Shown here piece after piece: positions 1 to 9,091 of a DNA stretch of 64,000 nt (its first letter is position 1; each line of letters opens with the position of its first letter). The notes beneath the pieces were generated by a model. It did not search any database. It saw only the letters and a program-made list of their open reading frames with translations, and was not told the DNA's origin. A program made the position numbers and the translations under genes. Source of the DNA: Victivallales bacterium (GTDB lineage Bacteria; Verrucomicrobiota; Lentisphaeria; Oligosphaerales; Oligosphaeraceae); contig JAFPYX010000041.1 in the NCBI GenBank assembly GCA_017417585.1, forward strand, positions 1 to 64,000, written 5' to 3'.

Positions 1-3
1 CAT

Positions 4-31
4 TTCACATTTCACATTTCACATTTCACAT
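4..31. repeat. heptamer tandem repeat (TTCACAT x4)
   Basis: Four perfect copies of TTCACAT lie immediately upstream of the first gene, ending 5 bases before its ATG. The array may continue beyond the window edge. Other 7-bp-period repeats occur in intergenic positions of this window. Confidence 0.85.
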
Positions 32-36
32 TTTAT

Positions 37-1239
37 ATGGCTACTGTCTATCCATTTTGTGCTTGTCTGCCGAAGCCCGACCTGGCGAGTCAAGTCGCTT
101 CTTTGCCCTACGATGTCTATACTCGCGCGGAGGCTCGCGCCGCCGCGGAGGGCAATCCGCTCTCCTTCCTGCGCGTGACACTTGCGGACATTGAATTGCC
201 GGACGAGGTTTCCTCCTACGACAAAGTGGTCTATGAACGCGCGGCGGCCAATTGGCAAAAACTGCTGGGAACGGCCGTCCAGCCGGATGCCGCGCCGTCA
301 TACTATGTCTATAGCCTGGTCATGGATGGACGGTGCCAGACGGGCATTGTCGGCTGTGCCTCGGTGGAGGAATACAACGCGGGCATCGTGCGTAAGCACG
401 AGCGTACCCGTCAGGAGAAGGAGGACGACCGCACACGCCACATTCTGGCTACCAAGGCCCAGACCGGGCCGGTCTTCCTGGCCTACCGTGATGTCGCGGC
501 GTTGGACCGCATTGTGGAACGCACCCGCGCCGAGGAGTCGCCGGTTTTCGATTTCACGGCCGCCGATGGTATCCGCCATACTGGCTGGCGCATAAATGCG
601 AAGGATGTCGAGGCAGTTCGGAAGGCCTTTGATACGGTGCCGATTCTCTATATTGCAGACGGTCATCACCGTGCCGCGGCCGCGGCACGTACCTGCGCTG
701 AACTTCAGGGCGCAGGCGAGTCCGGACGCACTCTGGCGGTCATCTTTCCCGCCAGCCAGCTGAAAATCCTGGCCTACAACCGCATGGTCAAGGACCTCAA
801 CGGCCTTTCCAGGGAGCAGTTCCTGGGAGAGATGTCAAAAGTGGGTGAGGTCACGGAAAATGCTTCGGCGGTTCCCATGGCGGCTGGCGAAGTCTCTTTC
901 TTCCTGGAAGGAAAATGGTTCGGACTGCGTTTCCGCGAACGCCATCAGGAGAATCCCATCGAGGCTCTGGATGTCAGCCTTCTTCAGAACCAGGTCCTGA
1001 AGCCCATTCTGGGCATCGAGAATCCTCGCACCGACAAGCGCATCGACTTCGTCGGGGGAATCCGCGGCACCGCCGAACTCGAACGCCGCGTGAAGGCCGG
1101 AGAGGCAGTCGCCTTCTCAATGTACCCCACTTCCCTGGAACAGCTTATGGACGTCGCCGACGCCAACGGAATCATGCCTCCGAAGTCAACATGGTTTGAA
1201 CCAAAACTCCGCGACGGCTTGTTTACCCATTTGATTTGA
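37..1239 (+). CDS. DUF1015 family protein
   Basis: A 400-residue protein of the DUF1015 family, which is usually 400-420 residues, so it looks full length. The family hallmarks are visible: ADGHHR at residues 207-212 in the GHHR-type motif, a late SMYPTS motif, and MPPKST-WF-PK near the C-terminus. The GHHR motif recalls the nucleotide/phosphate-binding segment of ParB/sulfiredoxin-like folds, and small-molecule kinase activity has been proposed for relatives; that is family-level inference only. The ATG follows a heptamer repeat and has no Shine-Dalgarno sequence. lysA begins 48 bases downstream on the same strand. Confidence 0.85.
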   Translation: MATVYPFCACLPKPDLASQVASLPYDVYTRAEARAAAEGNPLSFLRVTLADIELPDEVSSYDKVVYERAAANWQKLLGTAVQPDAAPSYYVYSLVMDGRCQTGIVGCASVEEYNAGIVRKHERTRQEKEDDRTRHILATKAQTGPVFLAYRDVAALDRIVERTRAEESPVFDFTAADGIRHTGWRINAKDVEAVRKAFDTVPILYIADGHHRAAAAARTCAELQGAGESGRTLAVIFPASQLKILAYNRMVKDLNGLSREQFLGEMSKVGEVTENASAVPMAAGEVSFFLEGKWFGLRFRERHQENPIEALDVSLLQNQVLKPILGIENPRTDKRIDFVGGIRGTAELERRVKAGEAVAFSMYPTSLEQLMDVADANGIMPPKSTWFEPKLRDGLFTHLI

Positions 1240-1287
1240 TAAATTTACTAACTTCTTTGAAATCAAGTAATTTGTTATAATTTCACT

Positions 1288-2553
1288 ATGGAAATCCGCA
1301 ACGACCAGTTCTATTTCGGCGGCGTAAGTGCCGTCGAACTAGCGAAAACCTACGGCACCCCGTTGTATGTTTATGAGGAAGACCGCATCCGCGACAATTT
1401 CCGCCGTGCTCTCAAGGCCTTTCAGAAGTACTATGCGGACTTCCGCTTCTTCTATGCAATCAAGGCGAACAACAACCTCGCCATCGCGAACATCCTCCGT
1501 CAGGAGGGCGCCGGCATCGACGCGGCCTCCGTGAACGAAATCCTCCTGGCCAAGGCACTCGGACTAGGGGGCGAAGACGTGATGTTCTCCGGCAACTTCC
1601 TCTCCGACGACGACATCCGCCAGGGGCTCGACTCCGGCGTGATCTTCAACCTGGACGATCCCAGCCTGTTGCCGCGTGTCCTCAAATACGGCACTCCGGA
1701 TTTGCTGGCATTCCGCGTGAACCCCGGCTATGGCGAGTGCGAAGTCGGCTCGTTCGTCTGCAACGCCGGTCCAGACGCGAAGTTCGGCGTGCATCCCGAT
1801 CAGGTGATGGATGCCTACCGTGCTGCCAAGGCCGCCGGAATCAAGCGCTTCGGCGCGCACATGATGCCGGGCTCCTCCATCCGCAATCCGGAGTACTTCG
1901 GCTTCATCACCGGCCTGATCATGGACATCATCGGCAAGGTCAGCCGCGAACTGGACATCGACTTCGAGTTCATCGACCTGGGCGGCGGACTCGGAATCCC
2001 CTATCGCCATGAGGATGGCGTACTGGACATCGACGCCGCGGCCGCGAAGGTCGCCGCCGTCTTCAAGTCGAAGATCGCCGAATACGGCATGAAGCCCCCG
2101 CGCCTGATGATGGAGCCTGCCCGCTACTTCGTGGGCGATGCCGGATACATCATCGGCACCGTCCATACCATCAAGGATTCCTACAAGCGCATCGTCGGCA
2201 CGGACATCGGGATGAACGTCCTGGCGCGTCCCGCGCTCTACGGCGCCTACCACCACATCTATGTGAACGGCCGCGAGCGCGACCACCGCAAGCCGGTCGG
2301 GCTGTGCGGTCAGCTCTGCGAGAACACCGACTTCTGGGTGCACGATCGGCCGCTCTCCGAGAACATTGCACTGGGCGACCTGGTCATTGTCGAAAATGCC
2401 GGCGCCTATGGCTTCGGCATGAGCTACCAGTACAACGGACGCCTCCGGCCCGCCGAGATCCTCGTCCAGGGGGGGCAACACTGGCTCATCCGCGACCGCG
2501 AAACCTACGACGACATGGTTCGCCATGTCCATGTCCCCGATCACTTGAAGTGA
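1288..2553 (+). CDS. lysA: diaminopimelate decarboxylase (PLP fold type III)
   Basis: Converts meso-diaminopimelate to L-lysine plus CO2, the last step of lysine biosynthesis in the cytoplasm. The 421 residues match the family length. YAIKAN at residues 56-61 contains the PLP Schiff-base lysine K59. C344-E345 (CENTD) is the CESGD-type active-site motif contributed across the dimer. The GAYGF-MS-YNGR-RPAE block near the end is typical of LysA. Carboxynorspermidine decarboxylase is the main alternative, but the C-terminal block favours LysA. A TATAAT hexamer lies 6 bases before the ATG, with only a poorly spaced TTGAAA 13 bases further up, and there is no ribosome-binding site; a nearly leaderless mRNA is possible. 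Confidence 0.85.
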   Translation: MEIRNDQFYFGGVSAVELAKTYGTPLYVYEEDRIRDNFRRALKAFQKYYADFRFFYAIKANNNLAIANILRQEGAGIDAASVNEILLAKALGLGGEDVMFSGNFLSDDDIRQGLDSGVIFNLDDPSLLPRVLKYGTPDLLAFRVNPGYGECEVGSFVCNAGPDAKFGVHPDQVMDAYRAAKAAGIKRFGAHMMPGSSIRNPEYFGFITGLIMDIIGKVSRELDIDFEFIDLGGGLGIPYRHEDGVLDIDAAAAKVAAVFKSKIAEYGMKPPRLMMEPARYFVGDAGYIIGTVHTIKDSYKRIVGTDIGMNVLARPALYGAYHHIYVNGRERDHRKPVGLCGQLCENTDFWVHDRPLSENIALGDLVIVENAGAYGFGMSYQYNGRLRPAEILVQGGQHWLIRDRETYDDMVRHVHVPDHLK

Positions 2554-2563
2554 TCATCATCAA

Positions 2564-3877
2564 ATGGGATTGGAGAATTTCCAGGACAAGTCGTCGCTGA
2601 CGCCCGAACCGCTGAAGGCGTATCTGGTGGGATTCCTCCATTCGGGGGATGACCCGTTCCAGGCCGAGAGTCTGCTTGCCGAACTGGCGGAGCTGTGTTC
2701 CACGTGCGGCATGGTGGTACTCGGCTCGGAGGTCGCGAAAATTCGCGCCATCGATCCGGGGACGATTCTGGGGAAGGGCAAGCTCGCCGAAGTGCTGGAG
2801 ACCGCTGAACGCCTGGGGGCGGACGTGGTGGTGACCGACGAAGTCCTCTCGCCCTCGCAGCAACGCAATTGGGAGAAGCGCACCAAACTGGCGGTCATTG
2901 ACCGCCAGGAGGTCATCCTGGACATCTTTGCCGCGCGAGCGCAGACGCGCGAGGCACGGCTGCAGGTGGAGTTGGCGAAGGCAAGCTACGACTTGCCGCG
3001 GCTGGTGCGAAAGTGGGGACACCTGAACCGCCAGCGCGGCGCGGCGGGCGGCCGCGGCGGCCGCGCCCAGGGCGAGCAGCAGCTGGAGCTGGACTCCCGG
3101 CAGGTCCGCGCGAAGATCCAGAAACTGAACGACGAGTTGGCGGAGGTGCGCAAGCAGCGCGGAGTACAGCGCAGCGCACGGCTGGTGAAGCCGGTGCCCG
3201 TGATTGCGATTGTCGGCTACACGAACGCAGGGAAGTCCTCGCTCCTGAACCGCCTGACCAACGCCGATGTGCTGGTGGAGAACAAGCTCTTCGCCACCCT
3301 GGACCCGACCGTGCGGCGCTTCGCGCTGCCGGGCGGACAGGAGGTGCTGCTGGCGGACACCGTGGGCTTCGTGCGCAAGCTGCCGCATCTGCTGATCGAC
3401 GCCTTCAAGTCCACGCTCGAGGAGACCAAGCTCTCCGACTACATTCTGGAGGTGCTGGATGCCAGCGACCCGGATCTGGCCGAACACCACGATACCACCC
3501 AGGAGGTGCTGTCCCAGATCGGGGTGGGCCCCAAGCCCGCGCTGATGGTCCTCAACAAATGGGATCTGCTTCCCGAAGAGGAAAAGGCCGCGCTGCGCTT
3601 CAAGTATCCCGAGGCGCTGCCGATTTCGGTCAAGACTGGCGAGGGTGTCCAGGCACTGGTGAACCGAATCGCCCAGCGCGTCAAGGCGTTGATGCCGATG
3701 CGCAGCTACTGCTTCCCGCACAGCGCATACGCGGAATTGGCGCAACTGCGTAAATATTGCTTCATCGAACAAGAGGAATTCCAGGATGACGGGGTGCACG
3801 TCGATGCACGCGTCCCCCTGAGCCATCTCAACCGCTGGGATGCCTTCCTCACTCCAGTTCAGAAGAATCTGATTTAA
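2564..3877 (+). CDS. hflX: ribosome-associated GTPase HflX
   Basis: A translational GTPase-like protein that binds 50S subunits and splits stalled ribosomes under stress. It has 437 residues with the HflX N-terminal domain and its glycine-rich loop at about residues 150-180. The G domain shows G1 GYTNAGKS (218-225), G3 DTVGF (265-269) and G4 NKWD (331-334). It starts 10 bases after lysA and ends 6 bases before mutL, so co-transcription is likely. No clear Shine-Dalgarno sequence precedes the ATG. Confidence 0.95.
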   Translation: MGLENFQDKSSLTPEPLKAYLVGFLHSGDDPFQAESLLAELAELCSTCGMVVLGSEVAKIRAIDPGTILGKGKLAEVLETAERLGADVVVTDEVLSPSQQRNWEKRTKLAVIDRQEVILDIFAARAQTREARLQVELAKASYDLPRLVRKWGHLNRQRGAAGGRGGRAQGEQQLELDSRQVRAKIQKLNDELAEVRKQRGVQRSARLVKPVPVIAIVGYTNAGKSSLLNRLTNADVLVENKLFATLDPTVRRFALPGGQEVLLADTVGFVRKLPHLLIDAFKSTLEETKLSDYILEVLDASDPDLAEHHDTTQEVLSQIGVGPKPALMVLNKWDLLPEEEKAALRFKYPEALPISVKTGEGVQALVNRIAQRVKALMPMRSYCFPHSAYAELAQLRKYCFIEQEEFQDDGVHVDARVPLSHLNRWDAFLTPVQKNLI

Positions 3878-3883
3878 AACCCA

Positions 3884-5773
3884 ATGGGCATCATCAAAAT
3901 TCTTTCAGCCGAAGTCGCCGGGCGCATTGCCGCCGGCGAAGTCATCGAGCGGCCGGCCTCCGTGATCAAGGAGCTGGTCGAGAACTCGATTGACGCGGGG
4001 GCCACGCGGATCCGCGTGGTCACGGAGCAGGGCGGCCAGAAGCTGATGCAGGTGGTGGACAATGGACGCGGGATGGATCGCGAGGACGCGATCCTTTGCC
4101 TCTCCGCGCATGCCACCAGCAAGATTTCGCGCGAGGGAGATGTCGGCCAGATTGCGACGCTGGGCTTCCGCGGCGAGGCCCTGCCGTCGATTTCCAGCGT
4201 ATCGCGCTTCGAGATGCAGACGAGGATGGAGGACCAGCTCACCGGCACGGAGGTCATCGTCAACAATGGCGTGATTCAGGATGTGCGCGACTGCGGCTGT
4301 GCGCCAGGCACCAGCATCAAGGTCGCCTGGCTCTTCGGAAACCTCCCGGCGCGCCGGAAGTTTCTCAAGGGACCCGCGACTGAGGACGACCACATTCAGG
4401 AGATGATTCTGCTATTGGCGCTCTCGCGGCCGGATATCGCATTCGAACTCGTCCAGAACGGCCGGTCGGTCATCCGCGTGCCAGCTTCCGCCAACCTGGG
4501 CACGCGCGTCGAGCTACTGTTGGGGAAGGATGCCTTCGCCGCGATGCTCCCCGTGGACTATGAAGAGGAAGGAATCCGCGTGCGCGGATTTATCAGCAAG
4601 CCCGGCTTCACCCGCAGCAGCCGCCGCGACCAGCGTGTGGTGGTCAACGGCCGCGCCGCCTCGGCGGAGACAGTTTTCTTCGCTATTCGCGAGGCGTACG
4701 ACTCACTGGTGATGAAGGGGCGGTACCCCGGAGTGATTCTCTATCTGGACCTGGCGCCGGACCGCGTGGACGTGAATGTGCATCCCGCCAAGCGCGAAGT
4801 GCGCTTCCGCGAACCGATGCGGGTAGCGAAGGTCGTCGGCACTGCGTTGCGAAATGCGCTGCGGAACCTGGCAGGCGTGGACGCGTCGCCTTGGAATGAA
4901 TTCCAGAATCCCTTTGGCGAGCCGCCTGCACAGCCGGGGGCGGGCGATGAGCCGCCCACCTTGACCGACACCACGCCGAAGGGGGAACAGCCAGCGGCAA
5001 AACCGGTGGCTTCGCAGGCGTCGTCTGTTGCGCCGCCAGTGGCTGCCCCGTCGCCGATCGTCTTCCAGCCGATCCAGAGTCCATTGCCCTTTGCACCGGT
5101 CGGGAACCAGCCGCCAGTGCATCCGGAGGAGGATGCCGTGCCGTCTCAGGAGACTGGTGCCCCTGCCAGGGAAGAGCCGAAGTCCCATGAGGTGGACAGG
5201 GAATTGCCGAATGGAATCCGGCTGCTCGGGCCGTTTCACCAGGGCTATCTGCTTGCCGAGGGACGTGAGGGACTGATCGTGGTCAATGTCCGCGCGGCCT
5301 CACAGCGCATCCTCTTCGAACGCATGCTGGCCAACCTGAAGCAGAAGAAGGTCAGCCAACAGCCGTTGCTGATTCCCGTTACCATCAACCTGGCGCTGGA
5401 CGAGGCGCGGCTGCTTTCCAGGCAGCTGGAGCATTTTGCCGCGCTGGGATACACGATTGAAGAATTCGGCGGAAACGCCTTCGTGATCACCGCCGTGCCT
5501 GCAAATCTTCAGGACAGCGATCTGGGGATTGCGATGCGCGACATCCTCAGCGACCTACGGCGGGATTCCGTTACCAACCGGCAAAGCGCAATGCATCTGG
5601 CCCAGACCGCCAGCCGCCATGCCGTGCGCGTGAAGCAGGAACTCTCGCCGATGGAGCAGCAGGCGCTTCTGCGGGATCTGCTCAAATGCGAGATGCCATA
5701 CGCGGATGCCGCCGGGTTGCCCACGATGGTCCACATTACCTTCTCCGAATTGCAGAAGCGCTTCAAGACCTGA
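3884..5773 (+). CDS. mutL: DNA mismatch repair protein MutL, endonuclease motif degenerate
   Basis: Mismatch-repair matchmaker that couples MutS to downstream strand incision. The N-terminal GHKL ATPase is complete: ENSIDAGA, DNGRGM, and TLGFRGEALPSI. A proline-rich, presumably disordered linker spans roughly residues 340-430, followed by the dimerisation domain. In endonuclease-type MutL the C-domain starts with DQHAAHERxxYE. Here the aligned stretch at residues 468-479 reads NVRAASQRILFE, so the Asp, His and first Glu are gone. The terminal CPHGRP-like motif is also absent. The protein is probably a non-nicking MutL. The binding-protein gene begins 1 base after the stop. Confidence 0.93.
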   Translation: MGIIKILSAEVAGRIAAGEVIERPASVIKELVENSIDAGATRIRVVTEQGGQKLMQVVDNGRGMDREDAILCLSAHATSKISREGDVGQIATLGFRGEALPSISSVSRFEMQTRMEDQLTGTEVIVNNGVIQDVRDCGCAPGTSIKVAWLFGNLPARRKFLKGPATEDDHIQEMILLLALSRPDIAFELVQNGRSVIRVPASANLGTRVELLLGKDAFAAMLPVDYEEEGIRVRGFISKPGFTRSSRRDQRVVVNGRAASAETVFFAIREAYDSLVMKGRYPGVILYLDLAPDRVDVNVHPAKREVRFREPMRVAKVVGTALRNALRNLAGVDASPWNEFQNPFGEPPAQPGAGDEPPTLTDTTPKGEQPAAKPVASQASSVAPPVAAPSPIVFQPIQSPLPFAPVGNQPPVHPEEDAVPSQETGAPAREEPKSHEVDRELPNGIRLLGPFHQGYLLAEGREGLIVVNVRAASQRILFERMLANLKQKKVSQQPLLIPVTINLALDEARLLSRQLEHFAALGYTIEEFGGNAFVITAVPANLQDSDLGIAMRDILSDLRRDSVTNRQSAMHLAQTASRHAVRVKQELSPMEQQALLRDLLKCEMPYADAAGLPTMVHITFSELQKRFKT

Positions 5774-5774
5774 T

Positions 5775-7952
5775 ATGCAAGCGATTGCAAAGAACATCTT
5801 TGTTTTGGCGATTCTGTGGGCGCTGCTGTTGCTGGGAATGCGTGCGTGCGACAATGACCCTTGGCCAGGCGGAATGGCTGAAAGCAATACTTTTTTCACC
5901 AGCTTCAGCGCGCAGATCAAGAGCCTGGATCCTGCGACGGCGAACTACGTCCACGAGTCGGCGGTGATGGATAATATCATGGATGCCCCGCTGTGCTACG
6001 ATTATCTGTCGCGCCCGTATCGGCTGTTACCCGCCTTGCTGGAGGAAATCCCGGAAGCGCAGTACTTTGATTCGGCGGGCAAGGCCTTGCCTTTGGATGC
6101 TTCGGCGGACGAGATCTCCCGTGTGGAGTATCTGCTGAAGATCAAGCCCGGTATCCGCTTCCAGCCGCATCCGTGCTTTGCGGAAAATGCTCAGCCCTTA
6201 GTCGGCGAGCCATTGCGTCCGATGGACTTTGGGCCAATGGGCACCCGCGAATTGACCGCCTGGGATTTCAAGACGGGCTTCGTGCGGCTTTGCGATCCGC
6301 GTCTGGCGTCATCCGTCTTCTCGACCTTTAAGGGTTTTGTCGCGGGGATGGAGGAGACCTCGGAGGCGGTTGCCAAGGCAGTGGAGGCGGCTGACGAACG
6401 TCGGCTAGAAGCAGGCGAGAGCAGGGCGGATCTGGAGGCGCGTCCAAGCGTCCCCGACTATCGTTCGATTCCCTGTGCGGGATGCGAGGTGCTTGACGAC
6501 CAAACGTTGCGTTTTACACTTACACGCAAATATCCGCAATTCCGCTACTGGCTGGCAATGCATTATCTGGCGCCGGTGCCCCAGGAGGCGTTGGAATTCT
6601 ACCACCGTCCTGATGCTGTCGCGGCGGGGCTTTCGTTTGAGCGCTGGCCGGTGGGCACGGGGGCGTTCATGCTGGAGGAGTGCGAACCGAATTCGCGGAT
6701 TGTGCTGGTGCGGAACCCAAATTACCGCGAAGTTTACTATCCTTCGGAAGGGAGCGCGGAGGACCGCGCGGCGGGACGGCTGGAGGACGCGGGGAGGCGC
6801 CTGCCGTTTCTGGACCGCGTGGTCTTCAACTATGAACGCGAATCCATCCCCAACTGGCTGAAATTCCAACAAGGCTATTACGACTGTTCCGGCATTCCCA
6901 ACGACATGTTCGACAACGCGGTGGCGATGAATCCAGGCAATGGCGAACTCGCGCTTTCCGGGGCGATGGCGGCCCGCGGCATGCGGCTGATCCGGCAGGT
7001 TCCGCCAATCAGCTATTACTTTGCGTTCAACATGATGGATCCGGTGGTCGGGGGGCTGTCCCCCGAGCGCAGGGCGCTTCGGCAGGCGCTCTCGATGGTG
7101 CTGGACATCGATGAATACGTGACCATTTTCAAGAATGGCAATGGCGTGCCCGCGCAGGGGATCATCCCGCCGGGGGTCTTTGGGTACGAAAATGACCGCG
7201 AGCACTACAACCGTGTCCTGAATGTCTGGGATGAAAAGGCCGCCGCCCCGTGTCGGCGAAGCCTGGAGGATGCACGGCAGCTCATGGCTCAGGCGGGGTA
7301 TCCCGGTGGAATCGACCCCAAAACCGGCGAGGCGCTGGTGATTCATCTGGACCACGCCGCCGCCGGATTGCCCGATTTCAAGAACCGCTTCCAATGGCTG
7401 GCGCGGCGCTTTGCGCTGCTTGGCGTAGTGCTGGAGGAGCGCTCCAGCGACCTCAACCGCAACCGCGAACGCATCGACAAGGGTGACTGGCAATTCCTCT
7501 TTGAACGCGGCTGGGTGGCGGATTATCCGGACCCCGAGAATTTCCTCTTCCTGTTTGTCGGGGAAAATGGACGGGTGAAAAGCAGCGGCAGGGGCTTCAA
7601 CTACACCAACTACGAGAATCCGGAATTCGATGCCGTGTTCCGCAAGCTGGAGACAATGCCGGAGTGCGAAGAGCGCCTTGCGCTGATTCGACAGGCCGAG
7701 GATATCCTTAGCGCTGATGCGCCGAAGTGCTGGGGCTATCATCCCGTCAATGTCACTCTGGTCCATCGCTGGTTGCACAACTACCTGCCCCCCACCATCG
7801 CCTACGACAACCTCAAATACCTTCGGGTGGACGGCGCGGAGCGCGTCAAGGCGCAGCGCGAATGGAATCGTCCGCGCCGCTGGCCCGTCCTTCTCGCGGC
7901 GGCGCTGTGCAGCCTTGCATGGCTGGTGGTGGCGGCAAGAAAGATGAAATAG
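5775..7952 (+). CDS. ABC transporter family 5 (peptide-type) solute-binding protein, C-terminally anchored
   Basis: Binds an oligopeptide or similar solute outside the inner membrane and delivers it to the two permeases encoded next. I chose the ATG at 5775, which directly follows the mutL stop, because it gives a proper N-terminal hydrophobic segment (residues 7-21, with C25 as a weak lipobox candidate). A start at 5706 would lie inside mutL. The 725-residue product contains the SBP_bac_5 core (for example 'VGTGAFMLEE', 'LVRNPNY'). It is longer than typical DppA/OppA proteins and ends with a second hydrophobic helix, from about RWPVLLAAAL to the basic tail, so it may be membrane-tethered at both ends. 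Confidence 0.85.
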   Translation: MQAIAKNIFVLAILWALLLLGMRACDNDPWPGGMAESNTFFTSFSAQIKSLDPATANYVHESAVMDNIMDAPLCYDYLSRPYRLLPALLEEIPEAQYFDSAGKALPLDASADEISRVEYLLKIKPGIRFQPHPCFAENAQPLVGEPLRPMDFGPMGTRELTAWDFKTGFVRLCDPRLASSVFSTFKGFVAGMEETSEAVAKAVEAADERRLEAGESRADLEARPSVPDYRSIPCAGCEVLDDQTLRFTLTRKYPQFRYWLAMHYLAPVPQEALEFYHRPDAVAAGLSFERWPVGTGAFMLEECEPNSRIVLVRNPNYREVYYPSEGSAEDRAAGRLEDAGRRLPFLDRVVFNYERESIPNWLKFQQGYYDCSGIPNDMFDNAVAMNPGNGELALSGAMAARGMRLIRQVPPISYYFAFNMMDPVVGGLSPERRALRQALSMVLDIDEYVTIFKNGNGVPAQGIIPPGVFGYENDREHYNRVLNVWDEKAAAPCRRSLEDARQLMAQAGYPGGIDPKTGEALVIHLDHAAAGLPDFKNRFQWLARRFALLGVVLEERSSDLNRNRERIDKGDWQFLFERGWVADYPDPENFLFLFVGENGRVKSSGRGFNYTNYENPEFDAVFRKLETMPECEERLALIRQAEDILSADAPKCWGYHPVNVTLVHRWLHNYLPPTIAYDNLKYLRVDGAERVKAQREWNRPRRWPVLLAAALCSLAWLVVAARKMK

Positions 7953-8017
7953 GCTCTTCTGTTCCGTGCGCGCGGGGCCTTCAGGCCCGTGACAATCCCG
8001 TGAATTAGGATCTTAGT

Positions 8018-8995
8018 ATGTTTCGGTACATACTCAAACGAATCTTTTACATGGTGCCCATACTGCTGGGTGTCAATCTGCTGGTCTTCACGATGTTCTT
8101 CGTGGTGAACTCGCCGGACGACATGGCGCGGCAGTTCCTGGGGGAGCGAAATTCTACGCCGGAGCAGATTGAGCGCTGGAAGGCTTCACGGGGATACGAC
8201 TTGCCGTTGTTCTGGAACCGCGAGGCCGGCGGCGTTTCCTGTGTGTCGAAGACCATCTTCTTCCAGAAGAGCATCGCGATGTTCTGGGGCGGCTTCGGAA
8301 ACACGGATCACACCGGCCAGCCGATTGCGCGGGAATTGCGCCATCGGGTGGGACCGTCCTTTGCATTGGCGTTGCCAATCTTCCTCGGAAGTCTGCTGGT
8401 GAATGTCTTCCTTGGAATGATCCAGGCGAATAGCCTGGGCAGCCGTGTGGACCGCATCGGGCAGTTCACCAGTGTGGTGCTGATGAGCATCTCGACGCTC
8501 ATTCTGATTATCTTCGGGCAATTCGTCGCCGCAGTCCAATTGCGGCTTTGTCCGGTCTCCGGGTACGAGCCAGGGCTGGGGATGGTCAAATTCCTGCTTT
8601 TGCCGACCATCGTGGGCATTGTCGCCGGGCTGGGCTCTGGAACACGTCTCTACCGCACTTTCTTCCTGGAACAGATATCACAGGATTTCGTGCGCACCGC
8701 ACGCGCCAAGGGGCTGCCCGAGAGCCAGGTCCTTTTCAAGCATGTACTCAAGAATGCGTTGATTCCCATCCTTACCAACATCCCCCTTTACCTCCTGATG
8801 CTCTTCACCGGAAATCTTCTGTTGGAGAAGTTCTTCAACCTGCCCGGGCTCGGCGGCTACACCATCGATGCCATCGCCGCACAGGATTTCGCCATCGTGC
8901 GGGCGATGGTCTTCCTGGGGGCGGTCATCTATGTCATCGGGTTGCTCTTGGCGGACATCGCCTATTGCATCGTGGACCCGAGGATCAAATTCTGA
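8018..8995 (+). CDS. ABC transporter permease, DppB/OppB type
   Basis: Inner-membrane permease subunit of a peptide-type importer, 325 residues. It opens with the characteristic MFRYILKRI-F-MVPIL segment and has about six hydrophobic helices. The cytoplasmic EAA loop that docks on the ATPase is seen as DFVRTARAKGL followed by FKHVLKNALIPI. It pairs with the permease at 9092 and the binding protein at 5775. The 65-base gap upstream contains a GC-rich GGGGCC-TTCA-GGCCC hairpin. Confidence 0.92.
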   Translation: MFRYILKRIFYMVPILLGVNLLVFTMFFVVNSPDDMARQFLGERNSTPEQIERWKASRGYDLPLFWNREAGGVSCVSKTIFFQKSIAMFWGGFGNTDHTGQPIARELRHRVGPSFALALPIFLGSLLVNVFLGMIQANSLGSRVDRIGQFTSVVLMSISTLILIIFGQFVAAVQLRLCPVSGYEPGLGMVKFLLLPTIVGIVAGLGSGTRLYRTFFLEQISQDFVRTARAKGLPESQVLFKHVLKNALIPILTNIPLYLLMLFTGNLLLEKFFNLPGLGGYTIDAIAAQDFAIVRAMVFLGAVIYVIGLLLADIAYCIVDPRIKF

Positions 8996-9010
8996 GGCTG
9001 AAGGCCCGCC

Positions 9011-9045
9011 GTCTGATGTCCATCGTCTGACGTCCGATGTCCGGG
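9011..9045. repeat. degenerate heptad repeat (GTCYGAY-like x5)
   Basis: Five successive 7-base words beginning with GTC lie between the two permease genes: GTCTGAT, GTCCATC, GTCTGAC, GTCCGAT, GTCCGGG. The 7-bp period is the same as in other intergenic repeats of this window. Confidence 0.6.
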
Positions 9046-9091
9046 AATCAATACCTGTCCCCTATACCCTGGATCCTCTTTCAATTAAAGA

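Noticed and set aside
1564-2544. 326-codon frame opposite lysA
   Set aside because: It is an antisense shadow of a well-supported gene; the opposite strand is long and open because of high GC codon usage.
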